A DNA stretch of 64,000 nt from Candidatus Poribacteria bacterium (GTDB lineage: Bacteria > Poribacteria > WGA-4E > JAJDTR01), in NCBI GenBank assembly GCA_022827055.1, contig JAJDTR010000062.1, positions 62,001 to 126,000 of the forward strand, written 5' to 3'. The translations under genes were made by a program, and so were the position numbers. The notes below the pieces were generated by a model that worked only from the letters and a program-made list of their open reading frames with translations, had not been told where the DNA came from and did no database searches. This document shows positions 42,514 to 51,160 of the stretch, piece by piece. Position 1 is the stretch's first letter. The number at the start of each line of letters is the position of its first letter.

Positions 42514-43767
42514 ATGGGTGTCGAAAATGAACTCGCGTTCCATTTGAGAGAATCACTTCCCTCAGCATTGAGCGGCGAGTCACTCAAGAATCAGGGTTTC
42601 ATGGTCGGGGCGTTGACGGCAAACGCGGAGTTTGTGTCGGGCGAGCCGACTGAGGGCAAGCGGATTGACCACTTGCTGAAAGCGCCGCGCTCGCAGTGGT
42701 ACGGCGGAAACGATACGCTGCGCAGTCAGGAGCAGGTGTCGGGCGTGAACCGGCATTTTGCTTTCTGGGGCGCGATGATGACGCCGGTATCTTGGGATAT
42801 GCTTCAACTCACCAAGAACACCGGAATCACTTCCGGTCAACTGTTTGACGAAAACTTTAGTATCGCTCGCATGGGCGAGACAGGGCGTTACACATTCTAT
42901 AACCAGATTGAGACGCGATACCGCCAAGCCGTTTACGGTGCGAGTCTGGATTTGGAAAACTCGTTGTGGGGAATATGGCAGCCTGACGACAACGAAAACC
43001 GTGCGCCGGAGTCGCTGGCGGATATCATGAGCGACTCGAAGCAGTTGCACGGGTTGGGACCGACAGAGTTGGGCAAGTTCGATAGTCGCCATGTGTTGGG
43101 ACGCACGAACACGAAGTTCCCCGGTTGGGAATATGTGCATTCGCCGCGAGTGTTCTATTTCAATCACACGGATGGCAAGGGTGGCAAACCCGCTGCCGGT
43201 ACCGCTCCCAAGGAGTTGACCAGGGACAACATTTACCAAGCGATGGACGAGTTTCTGAGACCTTGGGATCTGATTGTCAAGGGCATGAAGATGATGCCGC
43301 TGGACCACCGTTTGTTCGGACTGCTGTCGGAGAACAAGTATATCTTGGAAAACGACAAGTTCGCGATGCGCATCTATGACGGCATGGGCTGGGAGGAGAC
43401 CAAGCAGGTTGTGCGGATGCACAATACCTACATATTCTCCGAGCCGAACGCGCCCGAAAACGAGATGTGGGGTCTGCATACAGGATCGCCCGGCGGTATG
43501 AACGGGACGATTTATCCCGTGTTCTGGGAATCGTCGCCTAACCGCAAGGGGCGTCAGCAGATCGACACGCTCGTGCGGGGTTCGAATCAGGCGGCGCCGG
43601 GTTATGCGACCATGGGCATGCGCGTGCGACCGATTCCGTTCTACCACGATGAGTTCTTCAGATTCACGAGCAGAGCGGACAGCGGCGGATCGAATATCCG
43701 GTTGCTCTACATGTGGATTTGCCAAGAGCGCTGGTGCCAAACGGTTGGCAGAGGCTGGACGATATAG
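42514..43767 (+). CDS. Putative major capsid protein
   Basis: 417 aa from ATG 42514 with GGAGG seven bases upstream. First gene of the right virion block after a long leader, followed by a small structural gene, neck adaptor and portal. The sequence has LKAPRSQWYGGNDTLRSQEQ, FAFWGAMMTPVSWDMLQLTK and a long central region with aromatic-rich loops; no enzymatic motif. Size (~46 kDa), position and absence of another candidate support capsid; I could not confirm a HK97-fold signature by eye. Confidence 0.6.
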   Translation: MGVENELAFHLRESLPSALSGESLKNQGFMVGALTANAEFVSGEPTEGKRIDHLLKAPRSQWYGGNDTLRSQEQVSGVNRHFAFWGAMMTPVSWDMLQLTKNTGITSGQLFDENFSIARMGETGRYTFYNQIETRYRQAVYGASLDLENSLWGIWQPDDNENRAPESLADIMSDSKQLHGLGPTELGKFDSRHVLGRTNTKFPGWEYVHSPRVFYFNHTDGKGGKPAAGTAPKELTRDNIYQAMDEFLRPWDLIVKGMKMMPLDHRLFGLLSENKYILENDKFAMRIYDGMGWEETKQVVRMHNTYIFSEPNAPENEMWGLHTGSPGGMNGTIYPVFWESSPNRKGRQQIDTLVRGSNQAAPGYATMGMRVRPIPFYHDEFFRFTSRADSGGSNIRLLYMWICQERWCQTVGRGWTI

Positions 43768-43867
43768 GAAAATTGAGGGGTTTCTTACGCATTACGCATT
43801 ACGCAATATTGATCGTAATGCGTAATGCGTAATGCGTAACAAACGCAAGAACTAGGAGGATTGTACC

Positions 43868-44707
43868 ATGTCAAGGGAAGTGCTTCACGATTTTGACGAT
43901 GGGCACGGGTTGACGGAGGCACAGCGGAATACGCTGGGCATCTGGGTGCCTGATGCCGAGGACGGCCATTGGGTATATGGCCAATACTGGGAAAATGGCG
44001 ATTACAAGACTGGCCACGTCCTGCGTCATGCCGGGAGAGCCGATTTGTTGAGCGATGCCGATGGCGCGGTCAGCGAAGATGTCGCGGTCGGCGCCAATTA
44101 CCTTGTGACCGACGGCAAATTCGCCAATAAGGACTTTCGAGGTGCGATTGGTTATGTCTACGCCGGCACGGGCAAAGGTCAGACATTCCATATCCGGCGG
44201 ATGATTCCCGGCGATAGCAACAGGGTTGAAATTGCTGTTTTGTCTTCACGGACAGCGCGTCCGCGCATAACCGGGTGGAACATCGCGCTTGACAACACAA
44301 GCAAATTTAGATTGAGGTTGCCGGGACGATTCTACTTTAGCGATGGCAACGCGACCGACTTGATCGCGGGCATATGTCAAACGGAGCTTACGGTGACCGA
44401 TGACCATAAGCCTTTCGGTTGGGCGAAGTGTGAGGGCGGCGCATTTGCGCTATACGATCACGACACATCCAACAATATCACGCCCAACAGTGCAGTGCTG
44501 CATTTGGCAGGGGGACTGGTCGAGGGACCACCGGGTACACTGTCAAATGCCGCGATTGCGCGCACGATTGGACGTGCTGACTTTTGGGCAGATAACACGG
44601 ATAGCGACGGGTTGTTTTCGGTCACGCTGAACAGCATACCGCGGCGTAGACCGTCGTTCTCGCGTGAGGGCGAAGGTCATTCGGGCAACCGTGTCAACAT
44701 AATTTAA
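43868..44707 (+). CDS. Hypothetical virion protein (decoration-like)
   Basis: 279 aa; AGGAGG eight bases before ATG. Beta-rich with many Gly/Asp (GHWVYGQYWENGDYKTGHVL; RFYFSDGNATDLIAG). Directly after the capsid candidate, where head decoration or capsid-completing genes often lie. The C-terminus (RRRPSFSREGEGHSG) is basic. No family recognised. Confidence 0.55.
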   Translation: MSREVLHDFDDGHGLTEAQRNTLGIWVPDAEDGHWVYGQYWENGDYKTGHVLRHAGRADLLSDADGAVSEDVAVGANYLVTDGKFANKDFRGAIGYVYAGTGKGQTFHIRRMIPGDSNRVEIAVLSSRTARPRITGWNIALDNTSKFRLRLPGRFYFSDGNATDLIAGICQTELTVTDDHKPFGWAKCEGGAFALYDHDTSNNITPNSAVLHLAGGLVEGPPGTLSNAAIARTIGRADFWADNTDSDGLFSVTLNSIPRRRPSFSREGEGHSGNRVNII

Positions 44708-44796
44708 CAGAAGCTGCGTAATACGTAATGCGTAGTGCGTGAAAACCCATAGATTACGCATTACGTATTACGCAACTGGTTTACTGGTTTATATGA

Positions 44797-44997
44797 ATGC
44801 CGCCATTTGCGAGACGATTATCAAGCCTTCAGGATACTATTCTGCGAATCCGATCGAGCGATCGAACAGGGAGCACAATAGAGATTCGTGTACGTGGGCG
44901 GTCTGCGATCACGGAATCTCGGAATCGGGCTCCATCTACCTCAGAGCCTTATGCGCTTAGGGCGCCGATCCGAGGGAAATGGAGGCGCAGTTTTTGA
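44797..44997 (+). CDS. Small basic virion-type protein, copy 1
   Basis: 66 aa. MPPFARRLSSLQDTILRIRS and ending APIRGKWRRSF. Shares layout with the next gene: a Leu-rich N-terminus with SLQ/NLQ, an Arg/Ser-rich centre, and P.RG.WRR(S)(F/Y) at the end. The copies are adjacent in tandem with three bases between them. A real pair of small arginine-rich proteins is more likely than chance because both end in the same motif. Possible DNA-binding internal proteins. Confidence 0.5.
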   Translation: MPPFARRLSSLQDTILRIRSSDRTGSTIEIRVRGRSAITESRNRAPSTSEPYALRAPIRGKWRRSF

Positions 44998-45000
44998 AAA

Positions 45001-45204
45001 ATGCTGCCATCCTCTAATTCTAAATCTGAACCTAAGCTATCAAATTTGCAAAGTATGCTGACGAACATAGAGACTCGATCGCGAGATCGGATCAGTGATT
45101 CTCGGAACAGGAGACCAGCTCTATTGGAGACCCCCAATCCGTATGTTTTTAACCCGTATAGTCGTCCGTCAGTCCCGAACCGGGGTCGCTGGCGGCGCTA
45201 CTAG
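45001..45204 (+). CDS. Small basic virion-type protein, copy 2
   Basis: 67 aa, starts three bases after copy 1 ends. MLPSSNSKSEPKLSNLQSML, an R-rich middle (TRSRDRISDSRNRRPA) and VPNRGRWRRY at the end. Only nine bases before the next gene start, so the pair is part of the operon. Confidence 0.5.
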   Translation: MLPSSNSKSEPKLSNLQSMLTNIETRSRDRISDSRNRRPALLETPNPYVFNPYSRPSVPNRGRWRRY

Positions 45205-45213
45205 GAGGAATGT

Positions 45214-46209
45214 GTGACAGCGCGTGAAGCTATTGCAGAGATGCGGGACATGATAAGCGATCGTCACGGCGATTATCATCAAGATGATGATGCGCTTCGC
45301 TATTTGAACCGCGCGGCGCAATACATCAGCACGGAGAGCGAATCCCTGAGATCGGGCATCTACAGAGAGGTGGAAGAGGGGCAGAGCAGTTACGGGTTGC
45401 CGTCAGATCTGCTGCAAATTGACTTTGTGGCGTTCAGGAGTCCGGACGAAAGTCGTTTTACTCCGCTGCATCCGCTTCGGAACGTTTCATCGCAAGCCAT
45501 AAACCAGAACTTTGAAACCGGGCGCCCGATTTACTACTCGCTGTGGGGGCGCGCCGTGCGTGAACGCTTGCTGGGCGTTGTGACGGAAGGCACGGCGACC
45601 ACATTCAAGATTGACAGTTCGCTGCCGTCCGGAGTCAAGGTCAACGATGAAGTCTTGAACGTCACCGATCGCGGCGCCGAGGCACGAGTGATAAAGGTTG
45701 TTAGAACACCAATCGAATCTGTCGAGACTACGCGACTGACTGGCGGGGAACGGAATACTTTTGAGGTCGGCGATACGGTGAGGATATTGTCGCCTGACCG
45801 CACGAGCCAAACGCTTCACATTTCGCCGCCGCCCGATTTCACGAGCGAACCGGGCGTGGAGAATCTGTTCGTCTATCACGCGCATAAGCATCGGGTGATT
45901 AGACAGGTTGACATTGATAACGAGAACGATCTGCTTGAGATTGATCCGAATTTGGAGGAGGCGTTTCTGCATCGGATGTGTTATCACGCGAGCGTCGCCG
46001 ACAAGAGCGTGAGCGATTCGGCTGCCCAGTATTTCGACGGCAAATACAACGTCCATTATAAGCGCGCGATGCCGCGCGTGCGGCAGAAGATTCGACAGTT
46101 CAAGTCGCTGTGGTTTGAGGGTCAGGCGGTTGAGCGGGTGCGTGATGTGAATTTGATTGGGTATACGGACGTCATTGGGCACACGGGCAATTCCGTGCGA
46201 ATCGTATGA
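45214..46209 (+). CDS. Head-tail adaptor / neck protein (gp4/tubular-A-like)
   Basis: 331 aa, GTG with AGGAGG six bases upstream. The N-terminal helical DDDALRYLNRAAQYISTESE, a V.EG...Y.LP.D motif (VEEGQSSYGLPSDLLQIDFV) and FRSPDESRFTPLHPLR are the pattern of podovirus neck proteins that bind the portal. The C-terminal half is helical (DKSVSDSAAQYFDGKYNVHY). Lies between capsid and hub genes as expected. Confidence 0.65.
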   Translation: MTAREAIAEMRDMISDRHGDYHQDDDALRYLNRAAQYISTESESLRSGIYREVEEGQSSYGLPSDLLQIDFVAFRSPDESRFTPLHPLRNVSSQAINQNFETGRPIYYSLWGRAVRERLLGVVTEGTATTFKIDSSLPSGVKVNDEVLNVTDRGAEARVIKVVRTPIESVETTRLTGGERNTFEVGDTVRILSPDRTSQTLHISPPPDFTSEPGVENLFVYHAHKHRVIRQVDIDNENDLLEIDPNLEEAFLHRMCYHASVADKSVSDSAAQYFDGKYNVHYKRAMPRVRQKIRQFKSLWFEGQAVERVRDVNLIGYTDVIGHTGNSVRIV

Positions 46210-46267
46210 ACTGAATCAAAAATACGTAATGCGTAAAACCCTACGACCCATTACCTATTAATATCTC

Positions 46268-46948
46268 ATGCAACCACTTGTTTGGAATCTGGCAAAGTTT
46301 AATCATATTTTCAGCTATCCGTCGGACGCGGGTGACGGGGCGGAGACTTATGCCCAGGACATGGTGAATCTGCGGGTGGACCGCTGGGGGCATTTGCGGC
46401 TGAGACCCGTGATTCGGGCGTTGCAGATGCATGAAGCGGGGGACATAGCGCCGGAAGACCTTGCGATTACGGGAGTCGCGGCAAGCGCGCGGCAGCTGTA
46501 TTGGCTGCGGAGTGATGGGCAGTTGTTTGTGGCGGATGATATTCCCGCTGATCCGCTTCGAATCCGGTATTGTGACGATGCCGATGAAGTTGATGCTGCG
46601 GTATTCGACTTCACCATGGAACGAGATTTCATCGTGTTTCGCGGCGGGCAATCGGTGTCGGCTACGATAGGCTGGCGCCAAGGCGTACCCGAGATTGCCG
46701 ACTTTGGAATCGACGACATTGAAATCCTGTTTTACTCCGACGATTCACGAACGAACCAGATCGCATCCGGCGATGCCAATTTCAACATTGGCGATCAAAC
46801 ACTCGATGAAATAATAACTTTAGACAATTTCATCGACAATAACGACGGTACCGGAAGCGTTGATGTCACAATCGACCCTGGCGGTATAACAGCCATTGAG
46901 CTCATGACAAACAGAAGTGTTTACTTTTCACTACGAGTATGTCAATAA
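46268..46948 (+). CDS. gp10/tubular-B-like hub fragment fused to module copy 1
   Basis: 226 aa. Residues 1-~110 (MQPLVWNLAKFNHIFSYPSD; AQDMVNLRVDRWGHLRLRPV; QLYWLRSDGQLFVAD) match the N-terminal pattern of phage hub proteins (A..L.N.RVD..G.L..R.G). Residues ~115-226 are the first copy of a ~110-aa module also forming the next two genes (FIVFRGGQSVSATIGW; DIEILFYSDDS; IDNNDGTGSVDVTIDPGGI). The rest of the hub is found 1.4 kb downstream at 48421. No strong ribosome site. Confidence 0.6.
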   Translation: MQPLVWNLAKFNHIFSYPSDAGDGAETYAQDMVNLRVDRWGHLRLRPVIRALQMHEAGDIAPEDLAITGVAASARQLYWLRSDGQLFVADDIPADPLRIRYCDDADEVDAAVFDFTMERDFIVFRGGQSVSATIGWRQGVPEIADFGIDDIEILFYSDDSRTNQIASGDANFNIGDQTLDEIITLDNFIDNNDGTGSVDVTIDPGGITAIELMTNRSVYFSLRVCQ

Positions 46949-46960
46949 GGTGACAGTATT

Positions 46961-47377
46961 ATGGCTACAAATCGCGACAGCGACATAATGCGCGTAGAGT
47001 TTAGGATTCAAAGCAACTTCGATTGGATGAACGAAGGTGATTTTGTGGCTTTGCGCAGCGGTAGTACCGTTACCCGAACCATCGATTGGGCGCAGGGCGA
47101 TCCTGTAATCTCAAGTTTCGATATAAACGACATCAGCATCCTCTACTTCTCAGACTCTGCGGGGAACAACGCCATTACCTCCGGCGACAGTGATTGGAAT
47201 ATTGGCAATCAGACGATCGCTCAAATCATTACACTGACAAATTTTGTGGACGACAATGACGGCACCGGGAGCGTAGATGTCCAAGTCAATCCGTCGGGTA
47301 TTGATTCAAGTGAACTCACCGCACTCCGCAATGTGTATATTCGTCTCCGTGTAAGCCAACCTGACCCGGGTGACTAG
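46961..47377 (+). CDS. Tandem module protein, copy 2
   Basis: 138 aa. DFVALRSGSTVTRTIDWAQG, DINDISILYFSDSAGNNAIT and NFVDDNDGTGSVDVQVNPSG line up with copies 1 and 3. Starts ATGGCTACAAATCGCGACAG, almost the same as copy 3 (ATGGCGACAAACCGCGATTC). A conserved DNDGTGSVD..(V/I).PSGI segment. Predicted beta-sandwich; function unknown. Confidence 0.6.
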   Translation: MATNRDSDIMRVEFRIQSNFDWMNEGDFVALRSGSTVTRTIDWAQGDPVISSFDINDISILYFSDSAGNNAITSGDSDWNIGNQTIAQIITLTNFVDDNDGTGSVDVQVNPSGIDSSELTALRNVYIRLRVSQPDPGD

Positions 47378-47388
47378 ACAAACTAACG

Positions 47389-48108
47389 ATGGCGACAAAC
47401 CGCGATTCAGATCTCATGCAGGTTGAGTTTAGTATTCCAAGTGCTTTTGAATGGACAAACGAGAGCGATGTGTCCGTTCAGCGCGGCGGCAATTCCGCGA
47501 CTATAACCGTGAATTGGGCGCAAGGCAATCCCAAAATAGCGAATTTCGACATTTCCGACATTACTGCCTTTTACTATTCCGACTCAGCCGGAACCAATGC
47601 CATTCAGGCTACAGACACCAATTACAGTATCGGCGATGAAACGCTTGAGACAATCATTCAGCTAGAAAATTTTGTGGACAGCGGCGACGGCACGGGGAGC
47701 GTAGATATTGAAGTGGATCCGTCAGGGATTACGGGAACTGAGTTGTCTGCGACGCGAAATGTATATGTTCGATTGGGAGTTGATCAGCCGCCGTCTCGAC
47801 TCAGCGATGTGATGCATGTTGAAATTACCATTCCGTCGAGCGGCGATGCCCCGGTGCTTGACGACCGGACGATTAGCCGGAGAGTCAATACTTCCTTTTC
47901 CGTTACACTCGCTGCCACGGGCGATGGCACCATAACTTATGCCGTACAATCGGGGAGTTCATTGCCGTCGGGTGTAACGCTCAATGAGACGACAGGAGTG
48001 ATATCGGGGAGCATATCAGCGGTAGTTAGACATACGACCACTATCGTTGCCAGCAGTGAGTTCGGTTCGGATACGGCGGTTATTACCTTCGATATTAGTC
48101 AATATTAG
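47389..48108 (+). CDS. Module copy 3 with C-terminal putative-Ig (He_PIG) domain
   Basis: 239 aa. Residues ~1-140 are the module (DVSVQRGGNSATITVNWAQG; NFVDSGDGTGSVDIEVDPSG). Residues ~155-239 form a He_PIG-type Ig fold: PVLDDRTISRRVNTSFSVTL followed by YAVQSGSSLPSGVTLNETTG and VISGSI. Twelve bases after copy 2. Presumably exposed on the virion. Confidence 0.6.
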   Translation: MATNRDSDLMQVEFSIPSAFEWTNESDVSVQRGGNSATITVNWAQGNPKIANFDISDITAFYYSDSAGTNAIQATDTNYSIGDETLETIIQLENFVDSGDGTGSVDIEVDPSGITGTELSATRNVYVRLGVDQPPSRLSDVMHVEITIPSSGDAPVLDDRTISRRVNTSFSVTLAATGDGTITYAVQSGSSLPSGVTLNETTGVISGSISAVVRHTTTIVASSEFGSDTAVITFDISQY

Positions 48109-48144
48109 TGATATGTCTGCGGGCAGTCAGGGTCTATTTCGGCT

Positions 48145-48327
48145 GTGTCAGGCTCTGGGACACCGCTTTCGGGACCAATATTTAGTGTGGATTCGGGATC
48201 GCTAACGATGGGTGATACGGGAAAACTCAGTGGAACAATTCCGTTGAGCACCGCTGCCTCGAGGTACGATCTGACCTTTAGATGTACTAATCGGCAGTAC
48301 GTCATGTTTGCCGTGCATACAGCATAA
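48145..48327 (+). CDS. Possible small protein or detached 3' end of the preceding gene
   Basis: 60 aa from GTG 48145; in the same frame as 47389-48108, separated by TAG and TGA at 48106-48111. VSGSGTPLSGPIFSVDSGSL and STAASRYDLTFRCTNRQYVM look protein-like and Ser/Gly-rich like the preceding domain. No ribosome site, so it could be the C-terminal piece of a formerly longer Ig-like protein. Confidence 0.35.
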   Translation: MSGSGTPLSGPIFSVDSGSLTMGDTGKLSGTIPLSTAASRYDLTFRCTNRQYVMFAVHTA

Positions 48328-48359
48328 CTGTGAACCACGATGACTTAAGAATTAGTAAG

Positions 48360-48440
48360 ATGGCAGACCCAAGAGTAAGACTGATACCGATAGCAGATTT
48401 CGCCAGAGGCACGAACCAATATGATGCCACCTCGAGTTAA
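48360..48440 (+). CDS. Candidate N-terminal segment of the hub, one frame off
   Basis: 26 codons, ATG 48360 to TAA 48438-48440: MADPRVRLIPIADFARGTNQ then YDATSS. RLIPIADFARGTN matches the opening of phage hub proteins. The following gene starts 20 bases before this stop in the +1 frame and lacks such an opening. A +1 slip at AGT-TAA-C would fuse them; a fixed frameshift mutation is equally possible. Confidence 0.4.
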   Translation: MADPRVRLIPIADFARGTNQYDATSS

Positions 48441-50016
48441 CGAATGCGATTTGCAGGGCAGGCTCTCGCTCGTGGACCGAATCGGAGACGATAACTTGGT
48501 GATAATCACAAGCGAGGGAAGCGACCACGGATACGTTATCCACGAGAGTGTCGCCGAACCGTTGGGATTGGATTCACCTGAGGAGGACGACTTCGAAATT
48601 TCGCTGGGAAGTGGCTCGGTCGCACTGGACGACGATTATACATTCTATCGCATAACGTACAGTGGCGAAGGAATTCTCGGCGAACTGGAATCGGGATCAT
48701 TCAAGCATGCTGTAAAATTGAGGCAAAGCCTCGGCGTGGGCAATCAACAGGATTTAATCAACAGCGGGAGTTACTACGTCGAATTCGAACTGCAAGAGAA
48801 GCCCGCGGACAAGCGCATTACACATCTCAACATTTATCGCAGTTCCACGCGGCACGCAGACGAGAATACGCCTGACAGCCAAATCGTTTATTATCGCATT
48901 CATCAACTTCAAATTGCAGATAATGCAGGCAATTACCCGCAGGACTTCCGCGACCGTACACCAAAACCGACAGTAGATAAGACACACAAATTCGAGGACA
49001 ACTCCACGCTGCCAACCGGTGCAGGGCAAATAACACTGTTCAACGACAGATTGTTTGCTCCGAACGGAGACGAATTGCGATTTAGCGACGTTCGCAACGC
49101 AATTCCGGCGTGGCATGCATGGCCGGTTATCAACTCTATCAAGCACGGGGGACGAATTGATTTCTGCGCCGAATTCCGCGGCATACTACTGTTTGGGGCA
49201 GCGGACGGGTTATATAGGCTTTCCGGCACGTCGCGGCAAACGTATCGTTACGACCAGATATCCTCTCGAGGGCCAGTGTCACGCCATGCGTGGGGTGTGC
49301 TAGAAAAAGCATTCGGCTTCGTGGGGAGTGATGGGTTCTACTTGACCGACGGAACGCAGGCGCCGGAGACAGCGCCTCAACTGAAAGGGTATTTTAATCG
49401 GCACGAGGTCGAAGACGGTTTTGTGGGTATGCTGCCGAACAAAGCCAGTCTGTGGGGAATTCGCCGCCGCCATAAGTCAACCGGCAATACGGACACTATT
49501 TATTTTGTCAATGACAGCAACGATTGGGTACGTGTCGCGCAAGTCGATGACGCGTCGCATATCCGGCAATACGATTCGTTGAAGTTTGACGGACTGCCGT
49601 TAACGGGCGTGATTGCCGACGGACAGCGCGCTCCCCGATTGATTGATTGGGTGGTCGATGACGGCGATGTGGACGAACTGACGAAGTGGGCCGGACAGAA
49701 AAATCCGCCCACTCGGGAGATTAGGTGGTCGTGGGAATCGCAGCAGCTTGACTGGAACTCGCAAGGGATCGGCAGCGAGATGAAAACCTTCAAAGAATTG
49801 GTGATTGACGGGAGAGCGGAGAACGATATAACTGTCACATTTTACATAGACGAACAGGAACCGGCCGAGAAAACAATCTCGGCGATGCGCACGGGCGGCG
49901 ACAGGTTTGACTACCGCCGCGTTCGGATAGACCGGCGGGGGTTTGGACTGCGGTTCAAGATTGCCGGAACGGGTGGTGTGATGATCCGCGGGTTGAAAGT
50001 TAGAGCGTATGTGTAG
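48421..50016 (+). CDS. Phage hub protein (gp10/tubular-B-like), main body
   Basis: 531 aa. YTFYRITYSGEGILGELESG corresponds to the conserved Y.Y.....G.ES..S segment; ITHLNIYRSSTR is the (L)..IYR(T/S) repeat; LFNDRLFAPNGDELRFSDVR and FRGILLFGAADGLYRLSG are propeller-like strands (W/Y-rich), as in podovirus tubular B/hub proteins. The N-terminus has been displaced: related hub openings lie at 46268 and 48360. Likely forms the distal tail hub ring. Confidence 0.65.
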   Translation: MMPPRVNECDLQGRLSLVDRIGDDNLVIITSEGSDHGYVIHESVAEPLGLDSPEEDDFEISLGSGSVALDDDYTFYRITYSGEGILGELESGSFKHAVKLRQSLGVGNQQDLINSGSYYVEFELQEKPADKRITHLNIYRSSTRHADENTPDSQIVYYRIHQLQIADNAGNYPQDFRDRTPKPTVDKTHKFEDNSTLPTGAGQITLFNDRLFAPNGDELRFSDVRNAIPAWHAWPVINSIKHGGRIDFCAEFRGILLFGAADGLYRLSGTSRQTYRYDQISSRGPVSRHAWGVLEKAFGFVGSDGFYLTDGTQAPETAPQLKGYFNRHEVEDGFVGMLPNKASLWGIRRRHKSTGNTDTIYFVNDSNDWVRVAQVDDASHIRQYDSLKFDGLPLTGVIADGQRAPRLIDWVVDDGDVDELTKWAGQKNPPTREIRWSWESQQLDWNSQGIGSEMKTFKELVIDGRAENDITVTFYIDEQEPAEKTISAMRTGGDRFDYRRVRIDRRGFGLRFKIAGTGGVMIRGLKVRAYV

Positions 50017-50381
50017 TGCGTAATGCGTAATACGTATTGCGTAATAGGACGGGTCAAGGCAATGCCACCGAGAGAGCAGTTGTAGGGTGCGCACTGATCA
50101 AGCGAGTGATTAACGAGTGCAATAGAGATCCTGCACCAGCCTTTGTAGGAGCGATCTCCAGGTCGCGACTCCCCACTCCGGAGGGAGTGGAATGTTAATA
50201 GAAACGGACGACATGGATTCATGCACTCCAGCGGAGTGCTATGTGGAAAAACACAATCTGCACATAATATTAAATTGACCGATCAACCGAATACAATCGA
50301 CTCAATAAATCAAGCGAACTGTAGGACCGATCTCCAGGTCGCGACTCCCCATGCGAGCTTACCACAATCAATGGGGCGGCA
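50017..50381. repeat. Intergenic repeats
   Basis: TACGTAATGCG element (50018-50046), ATCAAGCGAGTGATTAACGA element (50098-50130), and two GTAGGAGCGATCTCCAGGTC elements (50145-50170 and 50324-50350). Confidence 0.6.
50062..50085 (+). pseudogene. Truncated duplicate start of the 50382 gene
   Basis: GGTCAAGGCAATGCCACCGA encodes MPPREQL and a stop, matching ATGCCACTGAGAGAACAGCA (MPLREQQ) of 50382. Repeats immediately follow. This looks like a broken copy left after insertion of about 300 bases of repeats. Confidence 0.5.
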
Positions 50382-50573
50382 ATGCCACTGAGAGAACAGC
50401 AGTCACTAGATGCGCTCACACGCCATGTGGACGATGAAAAACAGAATCGCACCCGCGTTCTGTCCAAGTTACCTGAGAATGCCGAGGTCGGTGACGAAGT
50501 CATAGTGAATAACCGCATTTATAAATACACCGGGAATACGTGGCTCCAAATAATGACAATGAACGAGGAGTGA
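50382..50573 (+). CDS. Small phage-type protein
   Basis: 63 aa. MPLREQQSLDALTRHVDDEK followed by LSKLPENAEVGDEVIVNNRI and YKYTGNTW: the GDEV....I(Y).Y.G..W pattern of short phage proteins, shared with 12775-12951. Overlaps nothing; the next gene starts five bases later with its ribosome site inside this gene (GAGGAGTGAGG). Confidence 0.6.
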   Translation: MPLREQQSLDALTRHVDDEKQNRTRVLSKLPENAEVGDEVIVNNRIYKYTGNTWLQIMTMNEE

Positions 50574-50578
50574 GGAAA

Positions 50579-51157
50579 ATGCCGCTCTTAGAAACTATAA
50601 CCGCGATTGGAACGCTATACGGAATCGGTTCAAATATCTATGATCGATTCTCGAGTAAACATCTCCGAAAAATACAAGATGAAGTTCTCGACCAGCACCG
50701 GCAGTATAACACCGATTTGCAGCGTCGAGCACGGGGAAAGTTCACCGAGTCGGAACTGGCAGTGATTCGCACGGCGGCAGAACCCCAGATTAACGCCGTG
50801 TCGGCAAATGTGGCTGCTCGATTGGGACCGTCAAGCCCCGCGGGTATTGCATTGATAAACCAGGCGCAGCAGGCGCCGATACTTGCGGCACAGCAGGCGG
50901 CAACCGAGGCTTATGCCCCATCGGTGACGGCGTTGTCAACGGCGGTGAAAGACCGGCTTGGACAACTATCGGGCGATAAGTCGTTCGTCGGAGATTTAAA
51001 GGCAATATTGGAGGCTTATAAGACTCTGGAGAAACTGGTAGGGGCTCCCAAGAAACCTGCTAGCACTCCCGATGCCTCCAAAGACTCGGACGATCAGGCT
51101 CCTAAACAAGCGTTAAACATGTTAATCGGACAAGGCTACCAAAATAGCCTCGTATAA
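50579..51157 (+). CDS. Putative internal/ejection protein
   Basis: 192 aa from ATG 50579 with AGGAGTGAGG upstream. MPLLETITAIGTLYGIGSNI has a hydrophobic start, the rest is Ala/Gln-rich helix (SANVAARLGPSSPAGIALIN QAQQAPILAAQQAATEAYAP) and a disordered acidic tail (PKKPASTPDASKDSDDQAPK). Its position just before the portal and this composition match internal or ejection proteins of podoviruses. Confidence 0.5.
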   Translation: MPLLETITAIGTLYGIGSNIYDRFSSKHLRKIQDEVLDQHRQYNTDLQRRARGKFTESELAVIRTAAEPQINAVSANVAARLGPSSPAGIALINQAQQAPILAAQQAATEAYAPSVTALSTAVKDRLGQLSGDKSFVGDLKAILEAYKTLEKLVGAPKKPASTPDASKDSDDQAPKQALNMLIGQGYQNSLV

Positions 51158-51160
51158 AAT

